64,000 nucleotides of DNA, taken from assembly GCA_030737875.1 (NCBI GenBank), contig CM060915.1, positions 573,732,577-573,796,576 on the forward strand, written 5' to 3'. A program made the translations under genes and the position numbers. This DNA is from Allium sativum. Taxonomy: Eukaryota; Streptophyta; Magnoliopsida; Asparagales; Amaryllidaceae. This document shows, one piece after another, positions 45,962-57,216 of this stretch. A model generated the notes under the pieces. That model saw nothing but the letters and a program-made list of their open reading frames with translations, ran no database searches and was not told where the DNA came from. Each line of letters opens with the position of its first letter. Position 1 is the first letter of the stretch.

Positions 45962-47731
45962 TCATTCATTGTTGAATGGTTTGATCTTATCTGAAGTTTC
46001 CCTCACCACATCTGGTCCAAGCATAAACTTCTCGTCAGTCTCTATCCAACATGATGGTGAGTTGCACGGTCTTCCATACAAAGCTTCATATGGAGCCATA
46101 CCGATACTGGATTGGTAGCTATTATTATATGCAAACTCTACTAGATGCAAATGGTCATCCCATGATCCACCAAAATCCAATGTACAAGCTCTCAAGAGAT
46201 CTTCCAATATACGATTCACCCTCTCCGTCTGACCGTCGGTCTGAGGATGATATGCGGTACTGAGATGTAATTCTGACCCTAGAGCCTCTTGTAATCTCTT
46301 CCAAAACCCACAAGTAAACAACGGGTCTCGGTCACTCACAATGCTTTTAGGTACTCCATGAAATCTCACTACCCACTTCATATACAATTCTGCCAACTTG
46401 GTTGTCGTTCTGGTCGATTTGACTGGTATAAATCTTGCACTTTTAGTCAATCGATCCACAATTACCCAAATGCTATCATGTCCCATTCTAGTCCTTGGTA
46501 AACCATCAATGAAATCCATCGAGACTTGCTCCCATTTCCATTCGGGAATTTCTAATGGTTTCAACAACCCACTAGGCTTCTTTTGCTCGGCTTTAACTAG
46601 CTGGCAATTCATGCATTTGGATATAAACTTCCCAACGTCTCTTTTCATCCCTTCCCAGTAATAAGTCTGCTTCATGTCTCGATACATCTTATTACCACCG
46701 GGATGTATAGTCAGTTTTGAGTGATGACATTCTCTAAGCACTTCATCTCTCAAACCATTCACGTTGGGCACAACTAGTCTTCCATTCTTTCTAAGCCATC
46801 CATCTCGATCAAGCCCATACAAATTCATCTCCTCACCGTCGATGTCCATCTCTAACTTGGAGATGATTTCCAATAGATTGGGATCGTCTCTCTGGCTGGA
46901 ACCAATCCGCTCTATCAAAGTGGGTCTGATCGCCAAACTAGCTACCATGACTGGATCCAATTCGCACTTTGGTCTGAAATCAAACCCCGCGATATACTCC
47001 AGCCGCTTCCATTCAAGAAACATTGCCCCTAAACTGGCATGTCTCCTACTCAAGGCATCGGCTACCGCATTACCTTTCCCAGGTGTGTATGCGATATCAA
47101 AATCATACGAAGCCAAGAACTCTAACCATCTTTGCTGACGGAGATTTAGATCTTTCTTAGAGAAGAGATACTTTAACGATTTATGATCGATAAACAACTC
47201 AAATCTTTCTCCCAAGAGATAATGTCTCCACATCTTCAGCGCAAACACGATCGCTGCTAGTTCCAAATCATGGGTAGGATACTTCTTCTCATGCGGCTTT
47301 AGCTGTCGACTAGCATAAGCTACAACCCTACCTCCTTGCATCAATACAGCACCTAGTCCGGTACCACAAGAATCTGTGTATACCGTCATCTCTTCATTCC
47401 CCTTAGGAATGACTAATAATGCCGCACGCATCAACTTCTCTTTTAGACTCTTGAATGCATTCTCACACACTCCGTCCCAGACGAAGGACTGATTCTTCTT
47501 AGTCAACTGAGTCAACGGTGCTGCTATCTTGGAGAAGTCCTGGATAAACTTACGATAATATCCAGCTAATCCCAAGAAACTTCTTACATCTGTTGCATTC
47601 TTGGGCGTAGGCCAATCCTGTACCGTAGCCACCTTCGCAGGGTCCACGGCAATACCACTCTCTGAAACAACATGACCCAAGAATCTCACTTCCCTTCTCC
47701 AAAAGTGACACTTAGAAAATTTCGCTTTCAA
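45962..47731 (-). CDS. RNase H and integrase of the inner chromovirus
   Basis: A 589-residue frame. Residues 1-110 are the RT thumb and connection ([20 protein letters not shown]). RNase H spans about 115-230, with [15 protein letters not shown] (Asp120), [12 protein letters not shown] (Glu157), [11 protein letters not shown] (Asp182) and [10 protein letters not shown] (Asp225). The integrase zinc domain is at about 335-378 (HH..., H343, CMNC 373-376). The core has SMDFIDGLP (Asp406), [10 protein letters not shown] (Asp467) and [10 protein letters not shown] (Glu503), giving the D-D-35-E spacing; all three catalytic residues are intact. It ends at a frame change (FNNE, stop). It follows the reverse transcriptase frame directly, separated only by one nonsense codon. 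Confidence 0.93.
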   Translation of the reverse strand: MKAKFSKCHFWRREVRFLGHVVSESGIAVDPAKVATVQDWPTPKNATDVRSFLGLAGYYRKFIQDFSKIAAPLTQLTKKNQSFVWDGVCENAFKSLKEKLMRAALLVIPKGNEEMTVYTDSCGTGLGAVLMQGGRVVAYASRQLKPHEKKYPTHDLELAAIVFALKMWRHYLLGERFELFIDHKSLKYLFSKKDLNLRQQRWLEFLASYDFDIAYTPGKGNAVADALSRRHASLGAMFLEWKRLEYIAGFDFRPKCELDPVMVASLAIRPTLIERIGSSQRDDPNLLEIISKLEMDIDGEEMNLYGLDRDGWLRKNGRLVVPNVNGLRDEVLRECHHSKLTIHPGGNKMYRDMKQTYYWEGMKRDVGKFISKCMNCQLVKAEQKKPSGLLKPLEIPEWKWEQVSMDFIDGLPRTRMGHDSIWVIVDRLTKSARFIPVKSTRTTTKLAELYMKWVVRFHGVPKSIVSDRDPLFTCGFWKRLQEALGSELHLSTAYHPQTDGQTERVNRILEDLLRACTLDFGGSWDDHLHLVEFAYNNSYQSSIGMAPYEALYGRPCNSPSCWIETDEKFMLGPDVVRETSDKIKPFNNE

Positions 47732-48379
47732 TTAGTGTTTCCTCAACACCTCCATCACTATCCTCAAGTGTCCCTTGTGTTCCTCCCCTGTCCTTGAGTA
47801 AACAAGGATATCATCTACGAACACAAGAACAAACTTATTCAACTGGTCTCTGAATACTCGATTCATAAGATCCACAAAGTAGGCTGGTGCATTGGTCAAC
47901 CCAAATGGCATGACCAACCACTCATAAAATCCAGACGGCGTCCTAAATGCCGTTTTCGGAACACTCTCATCCGCTACTCGGAGCTGATGAAATCCTGTCT
48001 CGAGGTCCAACTGGGAGAACACTCTTGCTCCTTCCAGTTGATCAAACAAGTCATCTATCCGCGGTAGAGGATACTTATTCTTCCTCGTTACCTTATTCAA
48101 CTCGCGATAGTCCACACACAAACGAAGGGAACCATCTGCCTTAGTGGCAAACACAACTGGTGCTCCCCACTCGGAGACACTTCTTCTAATAAATCCCTTC
48201 TTCAAAAGATTGCTGACTTGCACCCCGAGCTCTCGCTGCTCCCTTGGTGCCATACGACGAAGTGGCATCACTATAGGTCTGGCATCTTTCACTAAATCAA
48301 TACGGAACTCAATCTCTCGGTGTGGTGGAAGCCAGGTCACCTCCTCGAAGACGTCCGGATACTGGCCAACCACGGGCAC
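47732..48379 (-). CDS. Reverse transcriptase of the inner chromovirus
   Basis: A 215-residue frame with the complete palm: [19 protein letters not shown] (about 88-106), [13 protein letters not shown] (first catalytic Asp near 125), [20 protein letters not shown] and [11 protein letters not shown] (catalytic D-D 189-190). It copies genomic RNA into DNA. The frame ends RKH-stop at 47,732-47,734, a TAA probably from CAA, after which the same frame continues as the RNase H-integrase. The upstream reading extends in frame to about 48,415 without a Met, so the GTG listed as first codon is not a real start. Confidence 0.92.
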   Translation of the reverse strand: MPVVGQYPDVFEEVTWLPPHREIEFRIDLVKDARPIVMPLRRMAPREQRELGVQVSNLLKKGFIRRSVSEWGAPVVFATKADGSLRLCVDYRELNKVTRKNKYPLPRIDDLFDQLEGARVFSQLDLETGFHQLRVADESVPKTAFRTPSGFYEWLVMPFGLTNAPAYFVDLMNRVFRDQLNKFVLVFVDDILVYSRTGEEHKGHLRIVMEVLRKH

Positions 48380-48414
48380 ATCTGACAGCTCATCCTGCGG
48401 GATGTCGAGGGAAT

Positions 48415-49845
48415 TTACAAAATAGCCATAACCCCATCACTAGGTAGACTACCAAACACGACCCTCCGTCCATCGTCCTCCCTAACTGTCACCAAAAAGC
48501 CCTCACAGTCTACCACCACCCCGTATCTTTGGAGCCAATCGACCCCCAATATAATGCCATACCCAGTAAAGCCCAAAACAAAGCAATCACAAACAAACAT
48601 ACATCCATGACTCGATAAGACCAAATTCCTGCAAATCATACTAAGGCTAGTCGAACCACCAATCAGGTTCGTCACAACCAATGGTCTATTGACTATCTCG
48701 GGTTCCAGTCCCAACCTATCTACCAGGTCATTAGATATGAAGGAACGGGAAGCCCCAGTATCAAACAAAACTCGAACTGGTACATCATAAATAGAAAGCA
48801 TACCTTGAATAACAACATTCTTTCCTTTCTCCGCCGCAGCTGGGGAATTCGACGAAGAAGGAACAGCATCAATAGCATATGCTTCAACAATCTGCTTCTC
48901 CTTAAGAGGTTGCTGACACTTATCCTTATGATGTCCTACTTGGCCACAGTTGTAGCACTTCCTTTCCGCTGGCTTGGCCCGACATTCTTTAGCATAATGG
49001 CCCTTCTTACCACAGCTGAAGCACTCAACATCCTTCTTGTTCTTTTTCTGGCCACCCTTAGATTGGTCCTGCTTCATCTTATTCTGAGAGTTATTCTTGC
49101 CTCCACCGCCTGCTTGCGGCTTTGGCCCTTCTGCAGATGCAGCCTCAGTCTTTGACTTAGGGTAAAGACTCTCTGATCTCAAAGCTTTCCCCACAATCGA
49201 TTCAAAAGTCTCATCGATGTGGTTGATAAGCCTTTCCCCCCAGTATCCATCCAAACCAGTATTGAACTTCTCATTCTTCTTCTCAGGAGTATCGATAAGA
49301 GATAGCCCATACTTCGACAAGGTGTCGAACTCAGCAATATAGTTAGAGACTGCCCTACCACTCTGCTTGAGTTCCAAGAATCTCTTGAACAACACTGACT
49401 TCTGGGCAGCTGGAATAAACTTCTCGCTAAAGCGAGCCTTGAACTGATCCCAAGTAACCTGATCTTCTGGAGTAGCTGTTCTAATAGCATTCCACCAATT
49501 CATCGCTCGCCCTTGCAGCTGACGAGACGCTAGCCTTCTCTTCATCGCATCCTCAAGACCCAAGTCGTCGAAGATACGATCACATCTATATATCCAGTCT
49601 TGAACATCTGTGGCCGACTCCGTCCCGTGGAACGGCTTCCCACCAAGGTTAGTGTAATCCTTGCACAACTTGGCGAAATCGACCCTAGGCGCCTGCACTA
49701 CTGGGCCAACACCAATTTCGGGATTGGGAACTGCCCCTTGCACTTCTCTAAGCATGTCTCTCATGAGGTCAGTAAACATCGCCCTCATGTCAGCAGCATT
49801 CCCATTATTGGCTCCCTTATCAGCACCTCTAGCATATCGGCTCAT
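48415..49845 (-). CDS. Gag and protease of the inner chromovirus
   Basis: A 476-residue frame from [14 protein letters not shown]. Gag core about 60-230 ([58 protein letters not shown]), a basic linker, two zinc knuckles [14 protein letters not shown] (275-288) and [14 protein letters not shown] (297-310), then protease with [13 protein letters not shown] (Asp362) and [20 protein letters not shown]. The start lies about 190 bp inside the primer site, as expected. It stops at 48,415-48,417, whereas the pol frame overlaps it in the minus-one register, so either an indel or frameshifting separates gag-protease from pol. Confidence 0.93.
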   Translation of the reverse strand: MSRYARGADKGANNGNAADMRAMFTDLMRDMLREVQGAVPNPEIGVGPVVQAPRVDFAKLCKDYTNLGGKPFHGTESATDVQDWIYRCDRIFDDLGLEDAMKRRLASRQLQGRAMNWWNAIRTATPEDQVTWDQFKARFSEKFIPAAQKSVLFKRFLELKQSGRAVSNYIAEFDTLSKYGLSLIDTPEKKNEKFNTGLDGYWGERLINHIDETFESIVGKALRSESLYPKSKTEAASAEGPKPQAGGGGKNNSQNKMKQDQSKGGQKKNKKDVECFSCGKKGHYAKECRAKPAERKCYNCGQVGHHKDKCQQPLKEKQIVEAYAIDAVPSSSNSPAAAEKGKNVVIQGMLSIYDVPVRVLFDTGASRSFISNDLVDRLGLEPEIVNRPLVVTNLIGGSTSLSMICRNLVLSSHGCMFVCDCFVLGFTGYGIILGVDWLQRYGVVVDCEGFLVTVREDDGRRVVFGSLPSDGVMAIL

Positions 49846-50033
49846 CGTTAATCTGTAAAAGGGAAATGATTAACGACCCCATAGTGGTGCTAATGCAGTA
49901 CGACATCATTCTTATACTACCAATAGTATATACATATATCGCTTTTGAAAACCAAAGTAATCACAAATACGCGCTCTCATATACGTACTATCTCTCCCTA
50001 GTGTCTTTCCCTAGGTTAACTACGCAACCTAGA

Positions 50034-50045
50034 GCTCTGATACCA
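50034..50045 (-). other. tRNA primer binding site (initiator Met), exact, inner element
   Basis: Minus-strand TGGTATCAGAGC, 2 nt from the right LTR. Confidence 0.94.
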
Positions 50046-50047
50046 AG

Positions 50048-52674
50048 TGTGACGGCCCGCCCCGCACCAACCGACATTTACTCCAAAGGTGCGCTGTACA
50101 CATGTCCAGTTAGCACGAGACGATAGTCAGAAGGAAAGGGAAGAAGGAAATGGACTAACAAAGAACCTGTAGAATGTCTCACAGCGCATAGAATAAAATA
50201 TAATAATAACATACTTGACATAAAACAAGTGAGACAGTGCATAAGCTGAAGCAACTAACATAGCAGCGGAAAATCCAAGTACAGCTTATGATTTAAAGTT
50301 AAACATTATTACAACTTTTCAAACTGTCTCAAAGAAAAAGCAAGATAAAGGAGGTACACTACTAATGCCCAAGTAGCGACCACCAATGACACGGGGAGAA
50401 TATCTATATATCATACGTGGAAGCCTCCTGCCCGCCTCCGAATCAGCTACTCGCGCATCACCAGCTAACCTGTCTCTAGTCTGCTCGTGTGAGCACCGAG
50501 AGTAATAAGAGGAGACATAAAACTCTGGGTCAGACATAAAGCCTGGTATGAGCGATAAGCATCTAAACAGAACAATAACAGGTAGACTAAAACATACCTG
50601 AACCTGGACCTGCAACCAAAGAGTTAGCACTATATACTGTACAACACTCTAAGGTGCCATATCAAACGGTGTAAAGATACGGAGGTGGGGGGTGAGCATG
50701 TCATAGTGATGGCAAACAATCAAACATAGCAACCATCCTCACATCTCTCACTCAGTGCGTAAAGCAAACGATATTCACCACTTCGATCACCCAACATACC
50801 TTGCTACGATCACTTTGCCCCCATGAAGTCATAAATGGCTTCACTGCACTGATAACGTAGCCACTAACCCTTCGCTATGTCCACTTGCCCCATGGAGTTA
50901 TTCACCCCATCTGCGTTGGATCATAGCCTTACCAATCCTTTACTATGTCCACTCTGCCCCATGGAGCCATAATGACTCCACTGCACTGGCTCATAGTCTT
51001 ACTACGCATCACTTTGCCCCTCAAGTCACAATGACTCTACTGCACTGATAACGTAGTCTTGCTACCACCACCTTGCCCCTCGAGTCGCAATGACTCTACT
51101 GCACTGATAAGTAGCCCATCATCCATTTTCAGTGGTGAATCGAAGTTATGAACATAGACAACTCCTTAGCACACGTCCCGCAGCAAAGCCCAACCACGAA
51201 GTGAACTCATCGGTTCCCAATTGGATCCTGAGCTCTAACTTCCCATATTGGACTACCTTTGCATCTCGGGTTATTGGTTAATACTGGGTCGGGTCGGGTT
51301 CCCCTTCAAGCTATCGGTTCGGGTCGGGTCCACTACGTTGCGTCGGTTCATGGTCTTCCTCTGGTAACGGTTCGGTTCGGGTCCACTCCATCGCGTCAGT
51401 TCGGGTCGGGTGTCCCAGTTCGGGTCGGGTCGAGTTGCCATCTCCCATTCAGTTCGTGCTCCCGCTCCGATCAGCTCCCTCGTTCTTCATATGCTCCGAT
51501 CCGATCCCCCTCTTTTAGCCAATCTGATCCCAGTTCAATTAGCATGGCCTTCCTTTTTGCCAGATTTCTCAAGTGTTAAGTTCCGATCCGATCGAATCCC
51601 TTGCCCAGTTCACTTATCCGATCCGAGCCCCCATCTCTGATCCGATCCGATCCAAAACATGCACTTTCCCTGAAACTTTTCCAGCGAGTATTTTACGCCA
51701 TTCGACGACGTTTTCGACCATTCTAACTATTGAAATCAATCACAAAGCATACAATACAGTCATACCAACATGTATAATCAATCACAAACATCAAAACATC
51801 AATATGATAGGTTAAAATGGATCAAACATACCCAAAACCCCATATTTCCCCTTAAGCATGTTTAGGTGAAACTAATGATGTGATTAGCAAAACTTAACCA
51901 AATTAACCCAAATTCATGTCAGAGGTCTAAAACATCATTTAAGAATTTATGAACATTTTTCCAGAATTTTATCATGTTTAAATTCGCTAATTAACACTAA
52001 TTACCCTTAATTAGCCATAATTAGTGAGGAACTATGCAAATCACTCACCTTAGCCACAAATAAACTAAGATCTGAAATAAATCTCTGATTTGATGCGAAT
52101 CCCAATGCTAAACAGCAGCTTCAATGTTGATTTGGTGTAGATCTCCCTTGATTTGATGTTGCTAAGCTTAATCCTTGATTAAAAGATGATTTAGAGGTGA
52201 TTTAGAGGTTGGAGGCCATTTTTAGGGTTTCTTGGAGGTAAGTGGAGGCTAGAAAACTGAAATGGAATGATTCTCTAACTCATTTCAGCCTCCCCATAAC
52301 CCTAATCCCGAAATGGGTTATGGGCCTATTACTAATCACCCTATTTGGCCCGGTTAAGCAGTTTTTCACCTTCCAAACCTTAATTCAGCCATATCTCCCA
52401 AACGGTAAGTCCGTTTGGCACCACTCTACGGAAAGGTAAACCATCAAACGAATCTAATGGAAGTGGTTTCAGGTGAAAATTCCTTTCCAATCAAAAGTTA
52501 TGGCCAAAACAAGATAAGCTACGGGCAAAATGGTCATTTAAAAATCGACAAAAATAATAAGCATGGGAAATGACTCTAATGGATGTTTCCCAAAGTTACA
52601 TGACCATACGACTTCATATGGGAAAGAAATAAATATTCTACGATCCTTCGATGCGTATAATGCGGGTTGTTACA
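50048..52674 (-). repeat. Right LTR (5' LTR) of the inner chromovirus
   Basis: 2,627 bp, same termini and internal blocks as the left LTR, with scattered substitutions and a few 1-8-bp indels (for example loss of TATTATGA near 52,418). Confidence 0.95.
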
Positions 52675-52679
52675 CAAAC

Positions 52680-55336
52680 CATAAACCTATACAAAATTTG
52701 TGTCTTGGCCACCATGCTACTCCTAGGATAATTCTCCTTCCTAAAGCTTAGGGATTAGCCAGTCAGAATTCTAATTCAAAAAGATGAACAAATCATTCTC
52801 TTCTCTAACCTATCTTTGTGAGTACTATTTCTTTCACAATATAATTAATAATTTAATTATGATGAGTATAATTGGATTATGAGAACATGTCTGTTGAATC
52901 ACGTGATGTTGTTTAACTTTGTTATCTTATGTTGGTAGATCTATTTCATATGTCCAATTATACATGTTTAACTTGATTCATTTTATGCAAGTTTGGGATG
53001 TAAATCATATGCTAGTTCGTACGTGAAACCTTATGCGTGTTTGGGATGTTAAATCATATGCTAGTTTGTTTGTGAATCTTATGCAAGTCCGTTTTTACAT
53101 ATGTTAATTCGTATGTGAATCTTATGCAAGTTTGGGATGTTAAATCATATGCTAATTCGTATGTGAATTTTATGCAAGTTTGGGATGTTAAATTGTATAT
53201 GAATCTTATGCAAGTCTATATGTGAATTGTACACAAGTTTATATGTGAATCAAGTATATACATATGCTAGTTTGTATGCAAAAACACGTGATAAATTCAT
53301 ATGAAAATTGTAGAAATCCATATGCAAGTTTAGGTGAAAACTATATTCACATTTTTAGGTGAAAATTATATTCACATATGCAAGTTTAGGTGAGACCCAC
53401 GATTCATATATGCAACTTCACAATTTCATGTTTAGATCTATATTTAGATCCTTGGTAGTTTATGCAAATATATGATTCTATATGACCATTGTCTATGCAA
53501 ATTATTGGCTATGCAAATTTATGTTATAATTCCTATTTGCAAGTTAGATCTATTTTTATGTGTTATGCAAGTTGTGATGTTTCTTTTTTATAAGTTAGAC
53601 TATTTGCGAGTCTATCATATTTTATATTTGAACGTACGAATAGCATGGGGAAAATGGGAAAATATTAATTATGTAAAGTGTGAATTGGCATAAAATGGCT
53701 TTAAAAGCATATAATTAAAATGAGACATTAATTGGTATAATTTTTATACCTAAAAAGTATGGACATAATTTAGGTGACAGTTATGGACATAATTAATTTG
53801 GAAATTATTGACAATTTGAATAGGGATAATTAATTCAAATTGGGGTGAAATAATGGGTAATAATAAATGCCTAAGACATGAAGTTAGACTCGTTTGTGGT
53901 GTAAGACTGCCCGGATCTGCCCGGCAAATCCAGCAACCACAAACGGTAGTCTAATGTGAGAGGTCGAAGGCATAAATTAAATGCGTAACAATTGTAAAGA
54001 CACGAGGTTAGACACGTTTGCGGTATAAGACTGCCCGGACCTGCCCGGACCTGCCCGGCAAATCCAGCAATTGCAAACGGGAGTCTAATGTGGGAGGTCT
54101 TACAAGGTTACGGTTATAATGAATTAAGCAACACTTAACCAAGATAAACATGTGGTGGGATATGGGGGTTAAGTGGGTGACATGGGTGACATGAGAAATA
54201 TGATTAGAAACACTTAACCAATTTGAAACATGTAAGAAGACATGAATAAGAAGGGGGTTAAGTGGAAAATTCTAGTGGGGACCAAGCATAGGTGGAAAGC
54301 TTGTGTCAAGCATGGGGGACCCTTTTCAAACTAGTAACCCATTAAGTATCTTTGTGAGCTCGAGTTTATCGAGGATCGGACACGCTTACTGGGTTTGATT
54401 GTAAGAGGTCAAAACGGGTTAACGGTGGCAACGCAAGTCCAACGGGGTCATGTGCGTGCGTGGGCCCGGGCTGGTAGGTAAGACGTTGTTGCATCATGTA
54501 GATATAAGCCGTGCATCTTTAGTGGTATCGGGTTGCCACTTTGGGGAAATATACACCCCACTGTGGGACCGGCACAGGTATCTACGAGTTAGGGACCCAA
54601 TCGCATGGGGGTAGTGGGTATAACTAGTGGAGATAGGGGCCGGTGGCACCTATGAAGGCAACTAGGGGTACACGAAACTGCCATTATGATTATTATGTTC
54701 AATAGGCGGGAACAACTTTTATGGTGACTAGTAGTGGTGCAGTATAGTAATTATCCTATAGTGATTAGGAGCGAGATTAACGCTAGAATATTCCTCTTGT
54801 TTGTTTTGTCTTGCCCGCTTGTTTCACAGTCATTCCTTATTTTACCAATTTATGCCTTATCCTAATTACTTTAATAATTATATTGTTAAAGTTATGGTAC
54901 TCGCCAGATTTTATGTTTGACCCCCTTTGTTTTCGCCTCTTTTCTTCCTTCTCCCCCCCCCCCTAAAGTTCTCAGGGTGGGACTAGTGCTAGTGGATCTT
55001 GATTCAGATCTTTCTCTCTTTGGAAGTGCTTGGATTGCTGAAAGTAAAGTTCAGCTCATCTCTTTTATGGCTACTTATGTTGGGGTTATGCTTTTTTACT
55101 TTATGTACTCAGAAAACAATTTGTCAAAATGGTTACTAAGTCTACTTGGTTTTTCTGTTGGTTTATGATGTCGTTGTAATCGAACTATTTCTCCACTACT
55201 ATAAAAGTTGTTTTGAATTTTTCAAGTACCAACATATGTATCTTTCTTGCTATATTCTGTTCTATTCACCAACAATACTCCATGAAAGTTAATGCATTCC
55301 GTTTGTGAGTGACATTAATGGATGTGGGGTGTTACA
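52680..55336 (+). repeat. 3' LTR of the outer chromovirus, second piece
   Basis: It resumes at the base after the duplicated CAAAC and is collinear with 34,392-37,008, including the TATGCAAG repeats (52,970-53,570), the hairpin pair (53,880-54,090) and the end GGGTGTTACA. It has a longer C run (CCCCCCCCCC near 54,953). Confidence 0.93.
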
Positions 55337-55341
55337 GAGGA

Positions 55342-57169
55342 ACTGGAAATATGTAAAATATTTCAAAAGATACGGCATAATATGTTAAAATAAATTGGAA
55401 AACGTTCTCACAGATGAGAGATTAAATCATATTAGGCATTGCAGGTTAATAGAATTTATTAAGAGCAATAAATTTTATGTTCCCAAAAAATTTACTAAAA
55501 GAATTAGACACTTAACATGATTTTAGAAAGTTGGCATTCATGAATATGCACTATTAATGTCCCTCTTTCCATCTTGAGGAATATGTCAAGCTGGTAATTA
55601 AAAGAACTATAAACATATTAACGAAATTATTGTTGGTCAGACAATAAGAATTAAAAAAAGTAGTATAACCATTCATGGAAAAAACAGTATGATAACAGCA
55701 AAAATGCTATCTATATTTAATAGTAAACCGAGATTGAAACTACTATGATTGCATAAAGGAGTATAGCATATCTGATATCATGTAAACAACTTATATTCAT
55801 CGACACCTTATACTAACAAAACAGATGAGGGAAAAAGAAATCTTTTACTTTAAAGTAAAAGACTTTGGTCGGTTTAGGAAATATACTAATCAATGTCGGT
55901 TGTCAAACCAGAGATAGTTAAGAATTTAAAATTTAATACCAGATACTAAGGTAGCACCTTTTGACCTGTGGAATAAAGCTATCATCAATTAGTTCCTCTA
56001 ACAACGCAAATGTCCAGCAATGTTCCCTGACATAGAATATATGCAAAGTTGGTTAAAATTCACTAAAAATGACAGACGATGACAGTTGTGTGTAAAAAAC
56101 AACAATGATCCATTACTATTCTGCAGTGTTCAATTAGAAAAGGATTGAACTGTACAGTATAAGTCATAATGATGGTAATGAATTTCGGCATCAATTGGTA
56201 AAGGTTGCAATAATAACAAAGACAGGAAAAGAACAATAATTATGTGAGCCGCTGGTTCAACACATTATGATTGGTAATAAGTAGCATAAACCGTAAACTG
56301 GAAAGGATAATTTGGGTGTAATTCAACTTACCCAACAACTTGCTATTACTCCATCTTTGCAACAGACGATGGCAGTAGGGTTGTAGATCTCGGTATAAAT
56401 AGATGATGGACCGTTGATACTCCAGTAGAATGTTTTGCCGATTTAAGATTGGAAGAGAATTGAAAGTATGGAGTGGGGCTAGGAGAACGATTTGTTTTCA
56501 GTTGCTGGAATTGGGAAAGCAGATCCTGATAATGGGGTAACATGGACTGCTTTGTTTTATTTTTATTTTACTTGATTTTTTTGGTTTATTATTAAAAATG
56601 TGGATGGGGGATCAAAACGGGAGTCGAGAATGTAGAAAACGCCGCATTCTGTAAGGCCACGTAAGCTTAGTTGGAATTGTTCTTTTATGCTTAAGTAATA
56701 GATTTCTTGTAACTCTTCTCGTATTTCCTGCTTATTAATTAATAAACTATGAGTTATAACATTTCCATATATGTTTCTTATCCCCTTCATTTAACATGCT
56801 TATAAAGTCGACAATGATAAGGAAAAATAGGTGTAATCAAAGGAGTTGATTACTATTTAACTTCTAGGGTTCATCCATATATTAAGTCATGCTCCCCCTA
56901 TTTCACTCCTAAAGATACGATCACCGTTCCGTGGGTAATCGATGTTGAAGTAAAAAATGTCTCTACTTATTCTTTCAACCCATAATCGCGTCGTCCATCC
57001 TTTCGAAATATGCTAGCAACTACTTTTACAGTTTGAATCTATAGAGTAAGGCATTAAATTGGAAATAACTATATATATACATATATACACTAAGATTATG
57101 GAAAATAATTTTCAAAATAAGAAATGCATCACTCATTATATGCTTTTCCCCATTGATCTGGTATCTTAA
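55342..57169. other. Spacer, no gene recognised
   Basis: AT-rich. A 65-residue minus-strand frame at 56,346-56,543 (MLPHYQDLLSQFQQL) is followed downstream by GGGTAAGT, and a second open stretch between TGTCAG and CAGGT at about 55,970-56,035 reads HCWTFALLEELIDDSFIPQ. Both could be exon relics, but I recognise neither and the first ends in a stop before the donor. Confidence 0.35.
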
Positions 57170-57181
57170 CCTTTGATACCA
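57170..57181 (-). other. Degenerate primer binding site candidate
   Basis: The minus strand reads TGGTATCAAAGG, two mismatches from the initiator-Met site, followed by TGTAAC on the plus strand as at true LTR starts. A second TGTAACAACCCGG 35 bp further on is the more convincing LTR start, so the exact boundary is unclear. Confidence 0.4.
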
Positions 57182-57216
57182 AATGTAACAAACAAAGCTC
57201 ACCTCTAAAGGGTGTA

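Larger units (their letters stand above)
42694..52674 (-). mobile_element. Inner chromovirus (Ty3/Gypsy, Tekay-like), full length, minus strand
   Basis: LTRs 42,694-45,322 and 50,048-52,674 flank 4.7 kb. A perfect CAAAC duplication (42,689-42,693 and 52,675-52,679) shows insertion into the 3' LTR of the outer element. On the minus strand lie primer site, gag-protease, reverse transcriptase, RNase H-integrase and chromodomain. The coding part has long open frames but also a frame change near 48,415, a nonsense codon near 47,732 and a broken stretch near 45,890-45,962. It is clearly younger than its host: the coding region is far less damaged. Confidence 0.95.
33885..55336 (+). mobile_element. 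Outer chromovirus (Ty3/Gypsy, probably Tekay-like), decayed, with a nested insertion
   Basis: Left LTR 33,885-37,008; right LTR 42,166-42,693 plus 52,680-55,336, split by the inner element. Between them, in order on the plus strand, lie primer site, gag with two zinc knuckles, protease, reverse transcriptase, RNase H, integrase and chromodomain, then a polypurine tract. The flanking 5-mers are AAGGA (33,880-33,884) and GAGGA (55,337-55,341), a duplication with one mismatch. Gag-pol is broken by many stops and frameshifts. Without the nested copy the element is about 11.5 kb. The Tekay assignment rests on the C-terminal chromodomain, initiator-Met primer and long LTRs. Confidence 0.92.

Noticed and set aside
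46051..47138. Plus-strand frames across the inner pol
   Set aside because: Antisense shadows of the RNase H-integrase frame.
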